A stretch of 38,304 bases of DNA from Bacteroidales bacterium (GTDB lineage: Bacteria > Bacteroidota > Bacteroidia > Bacteroidales > F082), in the NCBI GenBank assembly GCA_018400955.1, contig JAGYLH010000024.1, forward strand, positions 1 through 38,304, read 5' to 3'. The translations under genes were made by a program, and so were the position numbers. This document shows, piece by piece, positions 1 through 6,922 of this stretch. The first letter of the stretch is position 1, and every line of letters starts with the position of its first letter. The notes beneath the pieces were generated by a model. The model searched no databases and was not told where the DNA came from. It was given only the letters and a program-made list of their open reading frames with translations.

Positions 1-1115
1 TGCGCTTTCAGGTCGTTGATTTTGCGTTCAATACTTTCTGTATCAACAGGCTTGCTCGTTTTGATACCAGTGAGCAAAAGGTTTTTTGGTGTATGGCCGG
101 CTTCGATAAATTCCTGTATCTGGCTTTTGTAGCCATACTTTTCCATAATCAGGGCGCGGAGGGTGTCTGTAATTATTTCGGCCTGACGTTCCATTAAAAT
201 CCCGAACCTAAGTATTGGCTGCGTTTCAGCAGATGCTGAAATTTCTTTCCGGATCTGCTTATGACAGCATGGAGCACAAACAATCAGTGATGCACCGGCT
301 TTGATACCGGCAGCTATGGCGTCGTCGGTAGCTGTGTCGCAGGCATGCAGCGCAATAAGCACATCTGCAGCGGGCATGGCATAGTCGTTTATGGCACCAC
401 GAATAAATTGCAAACCTTCCAAACCGGCTTTTTGGGCAATTTTATTGGTTTGATCAACCAAATCGGGGCGTTGTTCAACACCGGTAATTTCCGGCTTGAA
501 GCCTTTGGTTTTCAGCAAAAACTCATACAAAGCAAATGTGAGATAGCCTTTGCCGGCACCCATATCCACCACACGCAGGCGGCCTTGTGCGAGCAGGGGC
601 TCCAGGTGATGTTGCAATATATCAATGTACTGGCTAATTTGTTTCCATTTGTGCTGCATGGAGGGCAATACTTTTCCGTTGCGGTCGGTCAATCCCAATT
701 GAAACCAATAGGCTTGGTTCGGGTCAATAAGTCGTTCTTTTACCTTGTCGTGCTGTGCTACAGGCAATTCCTGCTGTGTAGCCGGTTTATTCAACAAGCG
801 TGCATGGCCCTTTTTATTGATCAAAAGCTCAAAATCACCCTGAATGGTCATGAGGTTCGCGGCCAGGAAATCGCGTCCGATAAAGGGCTCTAGCTCTGTT
901 TGCAAATGATCAAAACCGATATTTTTTACCTCGTCGCGATTGGTGTAGCGAAAGGTGAGCGAAAGCCGCTCTCCCGATTTAATATTCACCACTTTGCCAT
1001 AGATATTTCGCAGCAAGGAAGATTTTGACGGGGGTTTGCTTAAAGTCAATTTGATTAAATCTTTGTTTTTCAAAGCCTTATCAAGTTGCTCCATAAAATC
1101 GTTGAGGGGTTCCAT
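1..1115 (-). CDS. SAM-dependent methyltransferase (Methyltransf_32 / GSTCD-like), 3' end outside window
   Basis: I read this frame on the minus strand from an ATG at 1115; it stays open to the window edge (371 codons) and the stop lies beyond it. The first ~180 residues are an N-terminal extension without a motif I recognise. A class I SAM-binding motif follows at residues 183-195 (VVDMGAGKGYLTF), then an acidic strand end (GVEQRPD, ~212-218) and a cysteine-rich CAPCCHK segment at ~280-286. The GxGKGYLTF plus CCHK pair is typical of the Methyltransf_32 family, which includes GSTCD and predicted RNA methyltransferases. The substrate is unknown, with RNA the most likely. It is transcribed away from the DUF134 operon and separated from it by about 200 bases, so it is probably a separate unit. 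Confidence 0.8.
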   Translation of the reverse strand, partial: MEPLNDFMEQLDKALKNKDLIKLTLSKPPSKSSLLRNIYGKVVNIKSGERLSLTFRYTNRDEVKNIGFDHLQTELEPFIGRDFLAANLMTIQGDFELLINKKGHARLLNKPATQQELPVAQHDKVKERLIDPNQAYWFQLGLTDRNGKVLPSMQHKWKQISQYIDILQHHLEPLLAQGRLRVVDMGAGKGYLTFALYEFLLKTKGFKPEITGVEQRPDLVDQTNKIAQKAGLEGLQFIRGAINDYAMPAADVLIALHACDTATDDAIAAGIKAGASLIVCAPCCHKQIRKEISASAETQPILRFGILMERQAEIITDTLRALIMEKYGYKSQIQEFIEAGHTPKNLLLTGIKTSKPVDTESIERKINDLKA

Positions 1116-1266
1116 CGCAATTATTTCAGAATGCGAATGTAAGCTAAAATATTCCTTCCTGCCACACGGGAAAAACCACGTAAAAGTTTAGGAAATTGAC
1201 ATTTTTATAAAGCATGCTTACAACTGAAAATCAGGCCTAAATAAAAAAACCAAAATTATTTACTAT

Positions 1267-1286
1267 TAATGAACATATGTTCATTA
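1267..1286. promoter_or_regulatory. Perfect 20-bp palindrome, candidate operator of the DUF134 operon
   Basis: TAATGAACATATGTTCATTA equals its own reverse complement over all 20 bases. It ends inside the -7 element of the promoter just downstream, so a bound protein would overlap RNA polymerase. The adjacent DUF134 gene encodes an HTH protein and is the obvious candidate ligand (inference). Confidence 0.7.
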
Positions 1287-1292
1287 TCTTTG
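1285..1292 (+). promoter_or_regulatory. Bacteroidetes-type -7 promoter element (TATCTTTG)
   Basis: TATCTTTG matches the Bacteroidetes primary-sigma -7 consensus TAnnTTTG. No clear -33 TTTG is visible at the expected 19-base spacing, which suits a promoter that needs an activator or is tightly repressed. The predicted start of transcription lies near 1299, about 20 bases before the ATG at 1320. Confidence 0.6.
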
Positions 1293-1319
1293 CAATCAAT
1301 CTATAGCTCATTATATCGT

Positions 1320-1904
1320 ATGTCACCAAGAAACAAAAGAATTCGAAAAGTTTTAAATCCGCCACCCATGAAGGGATTTAAACCCTATGGTCCCGAAATT
1401 GGAAAGCAAAACCAGGAAATAATTACTTTGTTGTTTGAAGAATATGAGGCACTCAGGTTGTGTGATTATGATGCCTTTACTCACCATAAAGCTTCGGAAG
1501 CAATGGGGGTATCGCGTCCGACTTTCACCCGAATTTATGCTTCAGCGCGACAAAAAATAGCAAAAGCATTTGCTGAAGGCAGTCAGATTTCCGTTGAAGG
1601 TGGCAAAGTCTATTTTGATAGCGATTGGTATCAATGCCATCAATGTGGTTGCCATTTTAACAATCCCGAAAAGGAAAAGAAGATTACGGCTTGCCCGCTA
1701 TGCGGAAGCGGCCGGATTGAGCCATTTGCGGGCGAACCCAATGCTCAGTCGGAAGTTTCTCCCGAAACCGATGAACTGTGCGTTTGCAAAAGTTGCGGTT
1801 TTGAGCTACAGCATGAACACGGCATGCCTTGTAAGGAGCAATTATGCCCAAAATGTGGCAGTGCAATGAAAAGAAAAACGCCATCAGCCTGTAAAAATCC
1901 TTAA
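1320..1904 (+). CDS. DUF134 (UPF0251) DNA-binding protein with C-terminal zinc ribbons
   Basis: This 194-residue protein begins with a DUF134 domain (residues ~1-95) carrying a helix-turn-helix resembling sigma-70 region 4 around residues 55-85 (ASEAMGVSRPTFTRIYASAR). The C-terminal half has two cysteine-rich modules: C106/C109 with C125/C128, and C154/C156/C159 with C171/C176/C179, which should bind zinc or another metal. I chose the ATG at 1320 because the family begins with basic MSPRNKRIR-like residues and because an upstream ATG at 1278 sits inside the palindromic operator. It is first in a seven-gene run and ends 10 bases before the next gene. DUF134 proteins frequently neighbour Nitro_FeMo-Co proteins and ferredoxin-containing ATPases; I infer an autoregulator that senses a metal or cluster. 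Confidence 0.85.
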   Translation: MSPRNKRIRKVLNPPPMKGFKPYGPEIGKQNQEIITLLFEEYEALRLCDYDAFTHHKASEAMGVSRPTFTRIYASARQKIAKAFAEGSQISVEGGKVYFDSDWYQCHQCGCHFNNPEKEKKITACPLCGSGRIEPFAGEPNAQSEVSPETDELCVCKSCGFELQHEHGMPCKEQLCPKCGSAMKRKTPSACKNP

Positions 1905-1914
1905 AAATATAAAG

Positions 1915-2235
1915 ATGAAAACTGCAATCACCTCCAGCGGCAATTCGATGGATTCAACTCTGGACCAACGTTTTGGCCGGTGTAACTATTTCGTAATTTA
2001 CGATTCCGAATCCCAAGGCATCGAGCTTATCCCAAATCCTAATAAAGATGCTGAAGATGGCGCCGGCCCGGCTTCAGTTCAGTTGCTGGCCTCCCGCAAT
2101 GTGCAAAAGATTGTTTCCGGTGAATTTGGCCTGAAGATAAAAGACTTGCTCGATAGTTTGAAAATACAAATGATCCTGTTAAAAGAGCCAGGTAAAACAA
2201 TACAAGAAATCATCACATTGCTTAATCATAATTAA
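1915..2235 (+). CDS. Nitro_FeMo-Co (NifX/NifB C-domain-like) protein
   Basis: This 106-residue single-domain protein has the opening of the dinitrogenase iron-molybdenum cofactor biosynthesis family: MKTAITSSGNSMDSTLDQRFGR, then a strand ending in YFVIYD and a VQLLASRNVQKIVSGEFG segment. Characterised members (NifX, NafY, NifB C-terminus, orange protein ORP) bind Fe-Mo or Mo-Cu-S clusters as carriers or scaffolds. No nif structural genes are present here, so nitrogen fixation is not implied. It starts 10 bases after the DUF134 gene and ends 30 bases before a second family member, consistent with an operon. Its metal ligand cannot be told from sequence. Confidence 0.85.
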   Translation: MKTAITSSGNSMDSTLDQRFGRCNYFVIYDSESQGIELIPNPNKDAEDGAGPASVQLLASRNVQKIVSGEFGLKIKDLLDSLKIQMILLKEPGKTIQEIITLLNHN

Positions 2236-2265
2236 TTCAAACCATTCAAATAAATATCTTACACA

Positions 2266-2631
2266 ATGAATAAACGTATTGCTATCCCATTGGAAAACGG
2301 CTCCCTTTGTGCCCATTTTGGACATTGTCAGCAGTTTGCTATTGTTCAGGTTGAAAACGGAACAATCACTGAAGTCAAGGAAGTTGACCCTCCTGAGCAT
2401 GAGCCCGGTTTGTACCCGCGTTGGATCGCACAATTTGGTGTAACCGATGTAATTGCCGGCGGTATAGGACAAAAAGCCATTCAGCTATTCAATCAGCAGC
2501 AAATCAACGTTTTTGTTGGTGCTCCGGTAAAAACAGCCCGGGACCTTGTTCAGGATTTTATCAGCAATAAGCTTGAATTGTCAGCCAATTATTGCAACCA
2601 CGACGGACATCACACACATGGAAACTGTTGA
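2266..2631 (+). CDS. Second Nitro_FeMo-Co protein, with histidine/cysteine-rich tail
   Basis: This is a 121-residue member of the same family as its upstream neighbour, with the pattern MNKRIAIPLENGSLCAHFGHCQQF, a WIAQFGVTDVIAGGIGQKAI strand-turn segment and NVFVGAP. The HFGHC motif near residues 18-22 is the usual metal-cofactor-binding region. The last ~13 residues (NYCNHDGHHTHGNC) are rich in His and Cys and could bind a divalent metal directly. Its last 14 bases overlap the start of the ZIP transporter, implying translational coupling between the putative metal carrier and a metal importer. Confidence 0.85.
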   Translation: MNKRIAIPLENGSLCAHFGHCQQFAIVQVENGTITEVKEVDPPEHEPGLYPRWIAQFGVTDVIAGGIGQKAIQLFNQQQINVFVGAPVKTARDLVQDFISNKLELSANYCNHDGHHTHGNC

Positions 2632-3385
2632 TATAGAATCAGGTCAACTGGCTTATATTCTCATTGCCCTTTTTGCCGGGAGTATTGGAAGCGTCATGCT
2701 TGCAGGACTACTGATGCTAACAAACGACCACCAACTTCAAGCTGTTTCAACCTATCTTACGTATTTGGCCGGGGGCACACTTTTAGGAGCAGCATTGCTC
2801 GGAATGATTCCCAAGGCAACAAGCATGATGGACACATCCGCAGCCATGATGTTGGTCTTGGCGGGGATACTGTTTTTCTTTGTTTTAGAAAAATTTATCC
2901 TATGGCGGTCGTGCCGTAATAAAGACTGCAAAAGGCATATGCAGGCCGCTGTGCCAATGATTTTAATTGGCGATGCCTTTCACAATGCCATAGATGGGAT
3001 AGTTATTGCCGCTGCCTTTATGAGTTCAACCGAGTTGGGGATATTTGTAACAATCTCCGTTATTTTTCATGAAATACCACAGGAATTGGGCGACTTTGGC
3101 ATTTTATTGAAGAGTGGCCTAACGCGTAAAAAGGCACTATTATACAATATTTTATCAGGCTCCACTGCCATAATAGCCGGTTTGCTGGCTTATTATTTTA
3201 TGGCTTCCATGAAATCGCTTATCCCCTATGCACTTGCATTCTCAGCAGCGAGTTTTCTTTACATTGCCCTTGCCGATCTCATCCCCGAAATGCATAAAAA
3301 AACCAGTGTTAAGGATTCTGCAATCCAAATATTACTCATTCTGTCTGGCGTTTTCATCATATACTGCATTATACAAACTAATTAG
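2618..3385 (+). CDS. ZIP family divalent metal transporter
   Basis: This 255-residue membrane protein shows the ZIP signature: FHNAIDG at residues 121-127 (TM4) and HEIPQELGD at 151-159 (TM5), which form the binuclear metal site in characterised ZIPs. Hydrophobic segments near 12-32, 45-63, 75-93, 112-135, 141-160 and three more towards the C-terminus fit eight helices. I took the ATG at 2618 because METVDIESGQ leads directly into TM1; an upstream in-frame start would only add residues encoded in the NifX-like gene. ZIP proteins move Zn, Fe, Mn or related ions into the cytoplasm; which metal is unknown. A loop of Cys, Lys and Arg residues (99-107) may be a cytosolic metal site. It is embedded in the cofactor operon. 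Confidence 0.9.
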   Translation: METVDIESGQLAYILIALFAGSIGSVMLAGLLMLTNDHQLQAVSTYLTYLAGGTLLGAALLGMIPKATSMMDTSAAMMLVLAGILFFFVLEKFILWRSCRNKDCKRHMQAAVPMILIGDAFHNAIDGIVIAAAFMSSTELGIFVTISVIFHEIPQELGDFGILLKSGLTRKKALLYNILSGSTAIIAGLLAYYFMASMKSLIPYALAFSAASFLYIALADLIPEMHKKTSVKDSAIQILLILSGVFIIYCIIQTN

Positions 3386-3398
3386 CTTGTGAAGCTAA
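3382..3398 (+). other. Small intercistronic hairpin after the ZIP gene
   Basis: TTAGCTT-GTG-AAGCTAA forms a perfect 7-bp stem with a 3-base loop across the ZIP stop codon, 17 bases before the next ATG. There is no T-run, so it is not a convincing terminator. It may tune expression between the first and second halves of the operon, or be incidental. Confidence 0.4.
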
Positions 3399-3414
3399 AA
3401 CGGACAAAAATCCA

Positions 3415-4278
3415 ATGAACATTGCAATAGCCAGCGGCAAAGGAGGTACAGGCAAAACACTTTTTGCTACAAATTTTCAGTATGTGCTGCATCAACAGGG
3501 CTTTGCTGCCACTTTGGTTGATTGCGATGCAGAGGAACCCAATGCCAATATTTTTTTTAAAGGCAAACTTAAACACCAAAAGAACACACAGCTTTGGGTT
3601 CCGGTAATCGATGAGAAAAAATGCACCTATTGTGGGCTTTGCAGCGATTATTGCAATTACAATGCCCTGTTCATTTTACCTGAACGGAAAACCATCAAGG
3701 TGTTGGAGGATTTATGCCATGGTTGCGGGGCATGTCTTTATGCTTGCACAGATAATGCCATTACAGAAAAAAGCATAAACATCGGACAGGTATGTACCTA
3801 TATCAATAGCAAGGGTGCTATTCTGATCGAAGCGAAAATGAAAGTTGGTGTACACTCACCTGTGCAAGTTATTAAGGAAGCCTTAAAAGCTATTGATTCT
3901 GATAAAATTACAATTATTGACGCTCCTCCTGGCACCTCATGCCCTTTTGTGCAATCCGTTGGACCGGCTGATTTTGTCATATTGATAACCGAACCAACAC
4001 CTTTTGGGCTGAGTGACCTGAAACAAGCTGTTGAAACGCTAAAAATTATGGACAAAAACTATGGTGTGGTTATCAACCGGGCGGGCGCAGGCAATCGGGA
4101 AACTTACAGTTATCTTGAACATGAAGATATTCCTTTGCTCATGGAAATTCCTTTTGACAAAAGTATTGCAGCCCGCTATGCTGTTGGTCAAATGGTAGCA
4201 CAATACAAAAGTGATTGGCCTCAAAAGCTGATGAACGTATTTAACACAATAAAAAGTCTTGGAAATAGCAGTAATTAG
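3415..4278 (+). CDS. MinD/Mrp-like P-loop ATPase with inserted 2[4Fe-4S] ferredoxin domain (first copy)
   Basis: This 287-residue protein begins with a deviant Walker A of the MinD/ParA type (GKGGTGKT, residues 8-15). It continues to VDCDAEEPN and is then interrupted by a ferredoxin insert with cysteines 70/73/76/80 and 101/104/107/111, each C-x2-C-x2-C-x3-C. The ATPase fold resumes with IIDAPPGTSCP and VILITEPTPFGLSDL. This architecture is the 'MinD superfamily P-loop ATPase containing an inserted ferredoxin domain'. Relatives sit in the ORP locus of Desulfovibrio and beside Nitro_FeMo-Co proteins in many anaerobes; by analogy with Mrp/NBP35 they may load or transfer metal clusters using ATP. 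It follows the ZIP gene by 29 bases and overlaps the second ATPase by 20 bases. Confidence 0.9.
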   Translation: MNIAIASGKGGTGKTLFATNFQYVLHQQGFAATLVDCDAEEPNANIFFKGKLKHQKNTQLWVPVIDEKKCTYCGLCSDYCNYNALFILPERKTIKVLEDLCHGCGACLYACTDNAITEKSINIGQVCTYINSKGAILIEAKMKVGVHSPVQVIKEALKAIDSDKITIIDAPPGTSCPFVQSVGPADFVILITEPTPFGLSDLKQAVETLKIMDKNYGVVINRAGAGNRETYSYLEHEDIPLLMEIPFDKSIAARYAVGQMVAQYKSDWPQKLMNVFNTIKSLGNSSN

Positions 4279-5119
4279 TGGAAAGGGCGGCACCGGAAAA
4301 AGCAGTATCAGTGCTGCATTTGCCAGTTTGAACGAACAGGTGGTTTTGGCTGACTGCGATGTGGATGCTGCCAACCTGTACTTGTTGTTTGATCCAGAAC
4401 AGGAATATATTCAACACTTTACGGGTGCAAGTAAAGCAGTGATAGACCAAAACTTATGTACAAATTGCGGGCTGTGCATGGAATACTGCCGTTTTGATGC
4501 CATTCACAAAAAGGATGGGAACATTACCATTTCCCAAATTGCTTGCGATGGATGCCAATTGTGCCAGCGGATTTGTCCGCAGCATGCCATCAACATGATT
4601 TCTTCGAGCAAAAGCAGCTTGCAAGCCGGAAGTTTTCGATATGGGCAGATGGTGTATGGCCGACTCGCACCGGGCGAAGAGAACTCCGGAAAACTCGTCA
4701 GCCTTGTTCGCGATAAGGCCAGGCAACTTGCTGCTACCAATCATATTAAAACTACCATCATTGATGGTCCGCCCGGCATTGGATGCCCGGTTATTTCAAG
4801 TATTACCGGCGTTGATTGTGTGGTAATCATTACCGAGCCAAGCATGTCGGCACTCAGCGACTTAAAAAGAACCATTGGCATCACCAATAATTTCAAAATT
4901 AAAACACAGGTCATTATCAACAAATTTGACCTGAGCAAGAAATTAACAGATCGCATAAAAGCATTTTGCCGTATCACAAACACCCCTATTGCCGGATTTA
5001 TACCATTCGACAGGCATTTTGTTGGTGCCGTGGTGCAATGCAAAAGCATCATTGAATGGGCCCCTCATTCATCGAGCAGCAAAGAAATTGCCAAATGCTG
5101 GAAAATTATTACTCAATAA
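4259..5119 (+). CDS. MinD/Mrp-like P-loop ATPase with inserted 2[4Fe-4S] ferredoxin domain (second copy)
   Basis: This 286-residue paralogue of the preceding ATPase has Walker A GKGGTGKS (residues 8-15), ADCDVDAANL at ~31-40, and an inserted ferredoxin with cysteines 67/70/73/77 and 96/99/102/106. IIDGPPGIGCP and VVIITEPSMSALSDL follow. The start is a TTG at 4259: translation from it gives MEIAVISGKGGTGKS, matching the sister protein residue for residue in layout, and no ATG lies upstream of the Walker A in frame. The 20-base overlap and weak start suggest translational coupling to the first copy, so the two probably form a heterodimer in fixed ratio (inference). It ends one base before the ferredoxin gene. 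Confidence 0.88.
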   Translation: MEIAVISGKGGTGKSSISAAFASLNEQVVLADCDVDAANLYLLFDPEQEYIQHFTGASKAVIDQNLCTNCGLCMEYCRFDAIHKKDGNITISQIACDGCQLCQRICPQHAINMISSSKSSLQAGSFRYGQMVYGRLAPGEENSGKLVSLVRDKARQLAATNHIKTTIIDGPPGIGCPVISSITGVDCVVIITEPSMSALSDLKRTIGITNNFKIKTQVIINKFDLSKKLTDRIKAFCRITNTPIAGFIPFDRHFVGAVVQCKSIIEWAPHSSSSKEIAKCWKIITQ

Positions 5120-5120
5120 A

Positions 5121-5396
5121 ATGAAACAGAGAATCCCCATCATTGATTTTTCAAAATGTATCCATTGTGAGCAATGTATTGGCATTTGCCCTGAGCAGGC
5201 CATCATCAAAGCACGGAGTGCTGTGTGCGAGAAATGTGTCAGGTATTGCATCACCTTGGCTGTTCCGTGCAACCCGTATGTGTTTGTTTTTGATTACAAC
5301 AAATGTACGGCCTGCGGATTATGCCTTTCCATTTGTCCTACAAAGGCTGTTTCGTGGTTCACCCCAAGGGCAGGAACAGATGTCCAAAAAGCATAG
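5121..5396 (+). CDS. Small 2[4Fe-4S] ferredoxin with extra cysteines
   Basis: This 91-residue protein has two classical cluster motifs, C13/C16/C19/C23-P and C62/C65/C68/C72-P. Between them are four more cysteines (C36, C39, C43, C50), so a third metal site is possible. The ATG at 5121 lies one base after the preceding stop, so it is almost certainly cotranslated with the two ATPases. A longer in-frame reading from 4989 only repeats the end of the ATPase gene and is rejected. Its likely role is electron transfer or cluster transfer within the ATPase / Nitro_FeMo-Co system in the cytoplasm. Confidence 0.85.
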   Translation: MKQRIPIIDFSKCIHCEQCIGICPEQAIIKARSAVCEKCVRYCITLAVPCNPYVFVFDYNKCTACGLCLSICPTKAVSWFTPRAGTDVQKA

Positions 5397-5449
5397 AAAT
5401 TTTCATTATCCTTTCAATATTATATCATTACAAACTAAATTACAGCAAA

Positions 5450-6631
5450 ATGAAAACAGATAACAAAGGTTTTAACACCAAACTGATTCATGCCGGTGCA
5501 TTTGATGACCCATATGGCAGTGCAGCGGTACCCATTTACCAAACGTCAACTTTCAAATTTAAAAGTGCGCAGCATGGTGCCGATTGCTTTTCGGGCAAAA
5601 GCGACGGCTATATTTACACACGCATTGGCAATCCCACCATCAGGGCCTTTGAACAAAACATAGCCCAATTGGAAAATGGTTATGATGGCGTAGCAACGAG
5701 TTCCGGTATGGGCGCTATAACAACCGTATATATGGCACTTTTGGGTGCAGGCAGCCACATCATCAGTTCTGATGCTGTATATGGCCCAGCGCGTGGCGTG
5801 CTGGAGCAGGATTTTTCCCGTTTTGGGGTAGAGGCCAGTTTTGTAAACACTTCCAAATTGGAACAGATACAAGCTGCCATTAAACCAAACACCAAGGTGC
5901 TTTATATTGAAACGCCAGCCAATCCTACCATGGAAATTACTGATATTGTTGCCTGCGCAAAAATTGCCCGGGATCACAAACTCATACTTGTTGTTGATAA
6001 TACCTTTTGCTCGCCTTACTTGCAAAAACCCCTGGATTTGGGTGCCAATGTGGTGCTGCACTCGATTACAAAATTCATTAACGGGCATGCCGATATCGTA
6101 GGTGGCGTGATAGTAACCAAGGAAGCCGAATTATACAAAAAAATCAGGCACTCTATGGTGTATATGGGTTGCAATATGGATCCCACACAGTCATTTATGG
6201 TGTTGCGCGGGGTACGAACGCTTGCCTTGCGTATTGATCGCGCACAGGAAAACGCTTTGAAAGTAGCTGACTTTCTGCAAAATCACCCAAAGGTGGCCTG
6301 GATCAGGTTTCCCGGTTTGAAATCGCACCCACAGCATGAGTTGGCCAAAACACAAATGAAAGGCTTTGGCTCTATGATGAGTTTTGGGCTGAAAGGCGGT
6401 TACGAAGCAGGCAAAAAGCTGATGGACAACGTACACCTGGCACTGCTGGCCGTTTCTCTGGGAGGTGTGGAAACGCTTATACAGCATCCTGCTTCCATGA
6501 CCCATGCCGCAGTTAGTACACAAGATAAGCTAAAAGCAGGAATTACCGATGATTTGGTACGTTTCTCTGTTGGAATTGAGGATGTTGAAGATATCATCGA
6601 GGATTTGAGCAATGGCTTGGACAAGGTATAA
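5450..6631 (+). CDS. Methionine gamma-lyase-like trans-sulfuration PLP enzyme
   Basis: This 393-residue protein is of the Cys/Met metabolism PLP family. Visible features are YTRIGNPT (substrate and phosphate contacts from the neighbouring subunit), SSGMGAI (phosphate-binding loop), VDNTF with the aspartate that pairs the pyridine nitrogen, and SITKFINGH with the Schiff-base lysine at ~208. ETLIQHPASMTH near the C-terminus resembles methionine gamma-lyases more than cystathionine gamma-lyases (usually ELPAIMTH). However, the active-site Cys of Pseudomonas MGL is a proline here (VYGPARG), so cystathionine gamma-lyase activity is possible. Products would be methanethiol or H2S, 2-oxobutyrate and ammonia. 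I chose the ATG at 5450; the longer frame reads back into the ferredoxin gene. It sits 53 bases downstream and may be cotranscribed, supplying sulfide or persulfide to cluster assembly (speculative). Confidence 0.85.
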   Translation: MKTDNKGFNTKLIHAGAFDDPYGSAAVPIYQTSTFKFKSAQHGADCFSGKSDGYIYTRIGNPTIRAFEQNIAQLENGYDGVATSSGMGAITTVYMALLGAGSHIISSDAVYGPARGVLEQDFSRFGVEASFVNTSKLEQIQAAIKPNTKVLYIETPANPTMEITDIVACAKIARDHKLILVVDNTFCSPYLQKPLDLGANVVLHSITKFINGHADIVGGVIVTKEAELYKKIRHSMVYMGCNMDPTQSFMVLRGVRTLALRIDRAQENALKVADFLQNHPKVAWIRFPGLKSHPQHELAKTQMKGFGSMMSFGLKGGYEAGKKLMDNVHLALLAVSLGGVETLIQHPASMTHAAVSTQDKLKAGITDDLVRFSVGIEDVEDIIEDLSNGLDKV

Positions 6632-6715
6632 TATCTACCTGAAAATAAAGTCTATGCATACGCTTTGATGCAAATCTTTATTCACTTAAAGCCATTTTAA
6701 TAAATTCGTTTGCAC

Positions 6716-6750
6716 AAAGGATATTCCTTCTTACATGAAGGATGTCCTTT
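6716..6750 (+). terminator. Imperfect hairpin downstream of the PLP enzyme gene
   Basis: AAAGGATATTCCTTC and GAAGGATGTCCTTT can pair with one bulge around a 6-base loop. It lies about 85 bases after the stop at 6631. The flanking T-content is modest, so this is a weak terminator candidate. Confidence 0.4.
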
Positions 6751-6812
6751 CGTGCTTTAAGCGAAAATTGATACCTCAATTTTAAAATTTAGCAGTCGCC
6801 TTTGAGGCTTGG

Positions 6813-6830
6813 AATGACAAAAATGTCATT
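6813..6830 (+). promoter_or_regulatory. Inverted repeat upstream of htpG
   Basis: AATGACA-AAAA-TGTCATT is a perfect 7+7 repeat about 40 bases upstream of the sigma-54-like element. Another TTTGTCA lies at 6854-6860. It could be an activator site for the heat-shock promoter (inference). Confidence 0.45.
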
Positions 6831-6870
6831 GATAGGCCTTTGTTCTGGTCAATTTGTCAGCGCAACCCCC

Positions 6871-6887
6871 TTGGCACATCCTTTGAT
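6871..6887 (+). promoter_or_regulatory. Sigma-54-like promoter of htpG
   Basis: TTGGCACATCCTTTGAT resembles the -24/-12 consensus TGGCAC-N5-TTGC with correct spacing, with A in place of the final C of TTGC. It lies 36 bases before the htpG ATG at 6923. From memory, several Bacteroidetes chaperone genes carry similar TTTGTCA...TTGGCAC elements; that recollection is not verified here. Confidence 0.5.
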
Positions 6888-6922
6888 TTGCTTAAGTCCA
6901 AAATCATAAAAATTAAACGACC

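Noticed and set aside
345..893. 182-codon plus-strand ORF
   Set aside because: It is antisense to the minus-strand methyltransferase, whose SAM and CCHK motifs are clear; the plus translation shows no family features.
1915..2631. Nitrogen fixation genes (nifX-like)
   Set aside because: Nitro_FeMo-Co domains occur outside nitrogen fixation, and there is no nifH, D, K, E or N in the window.
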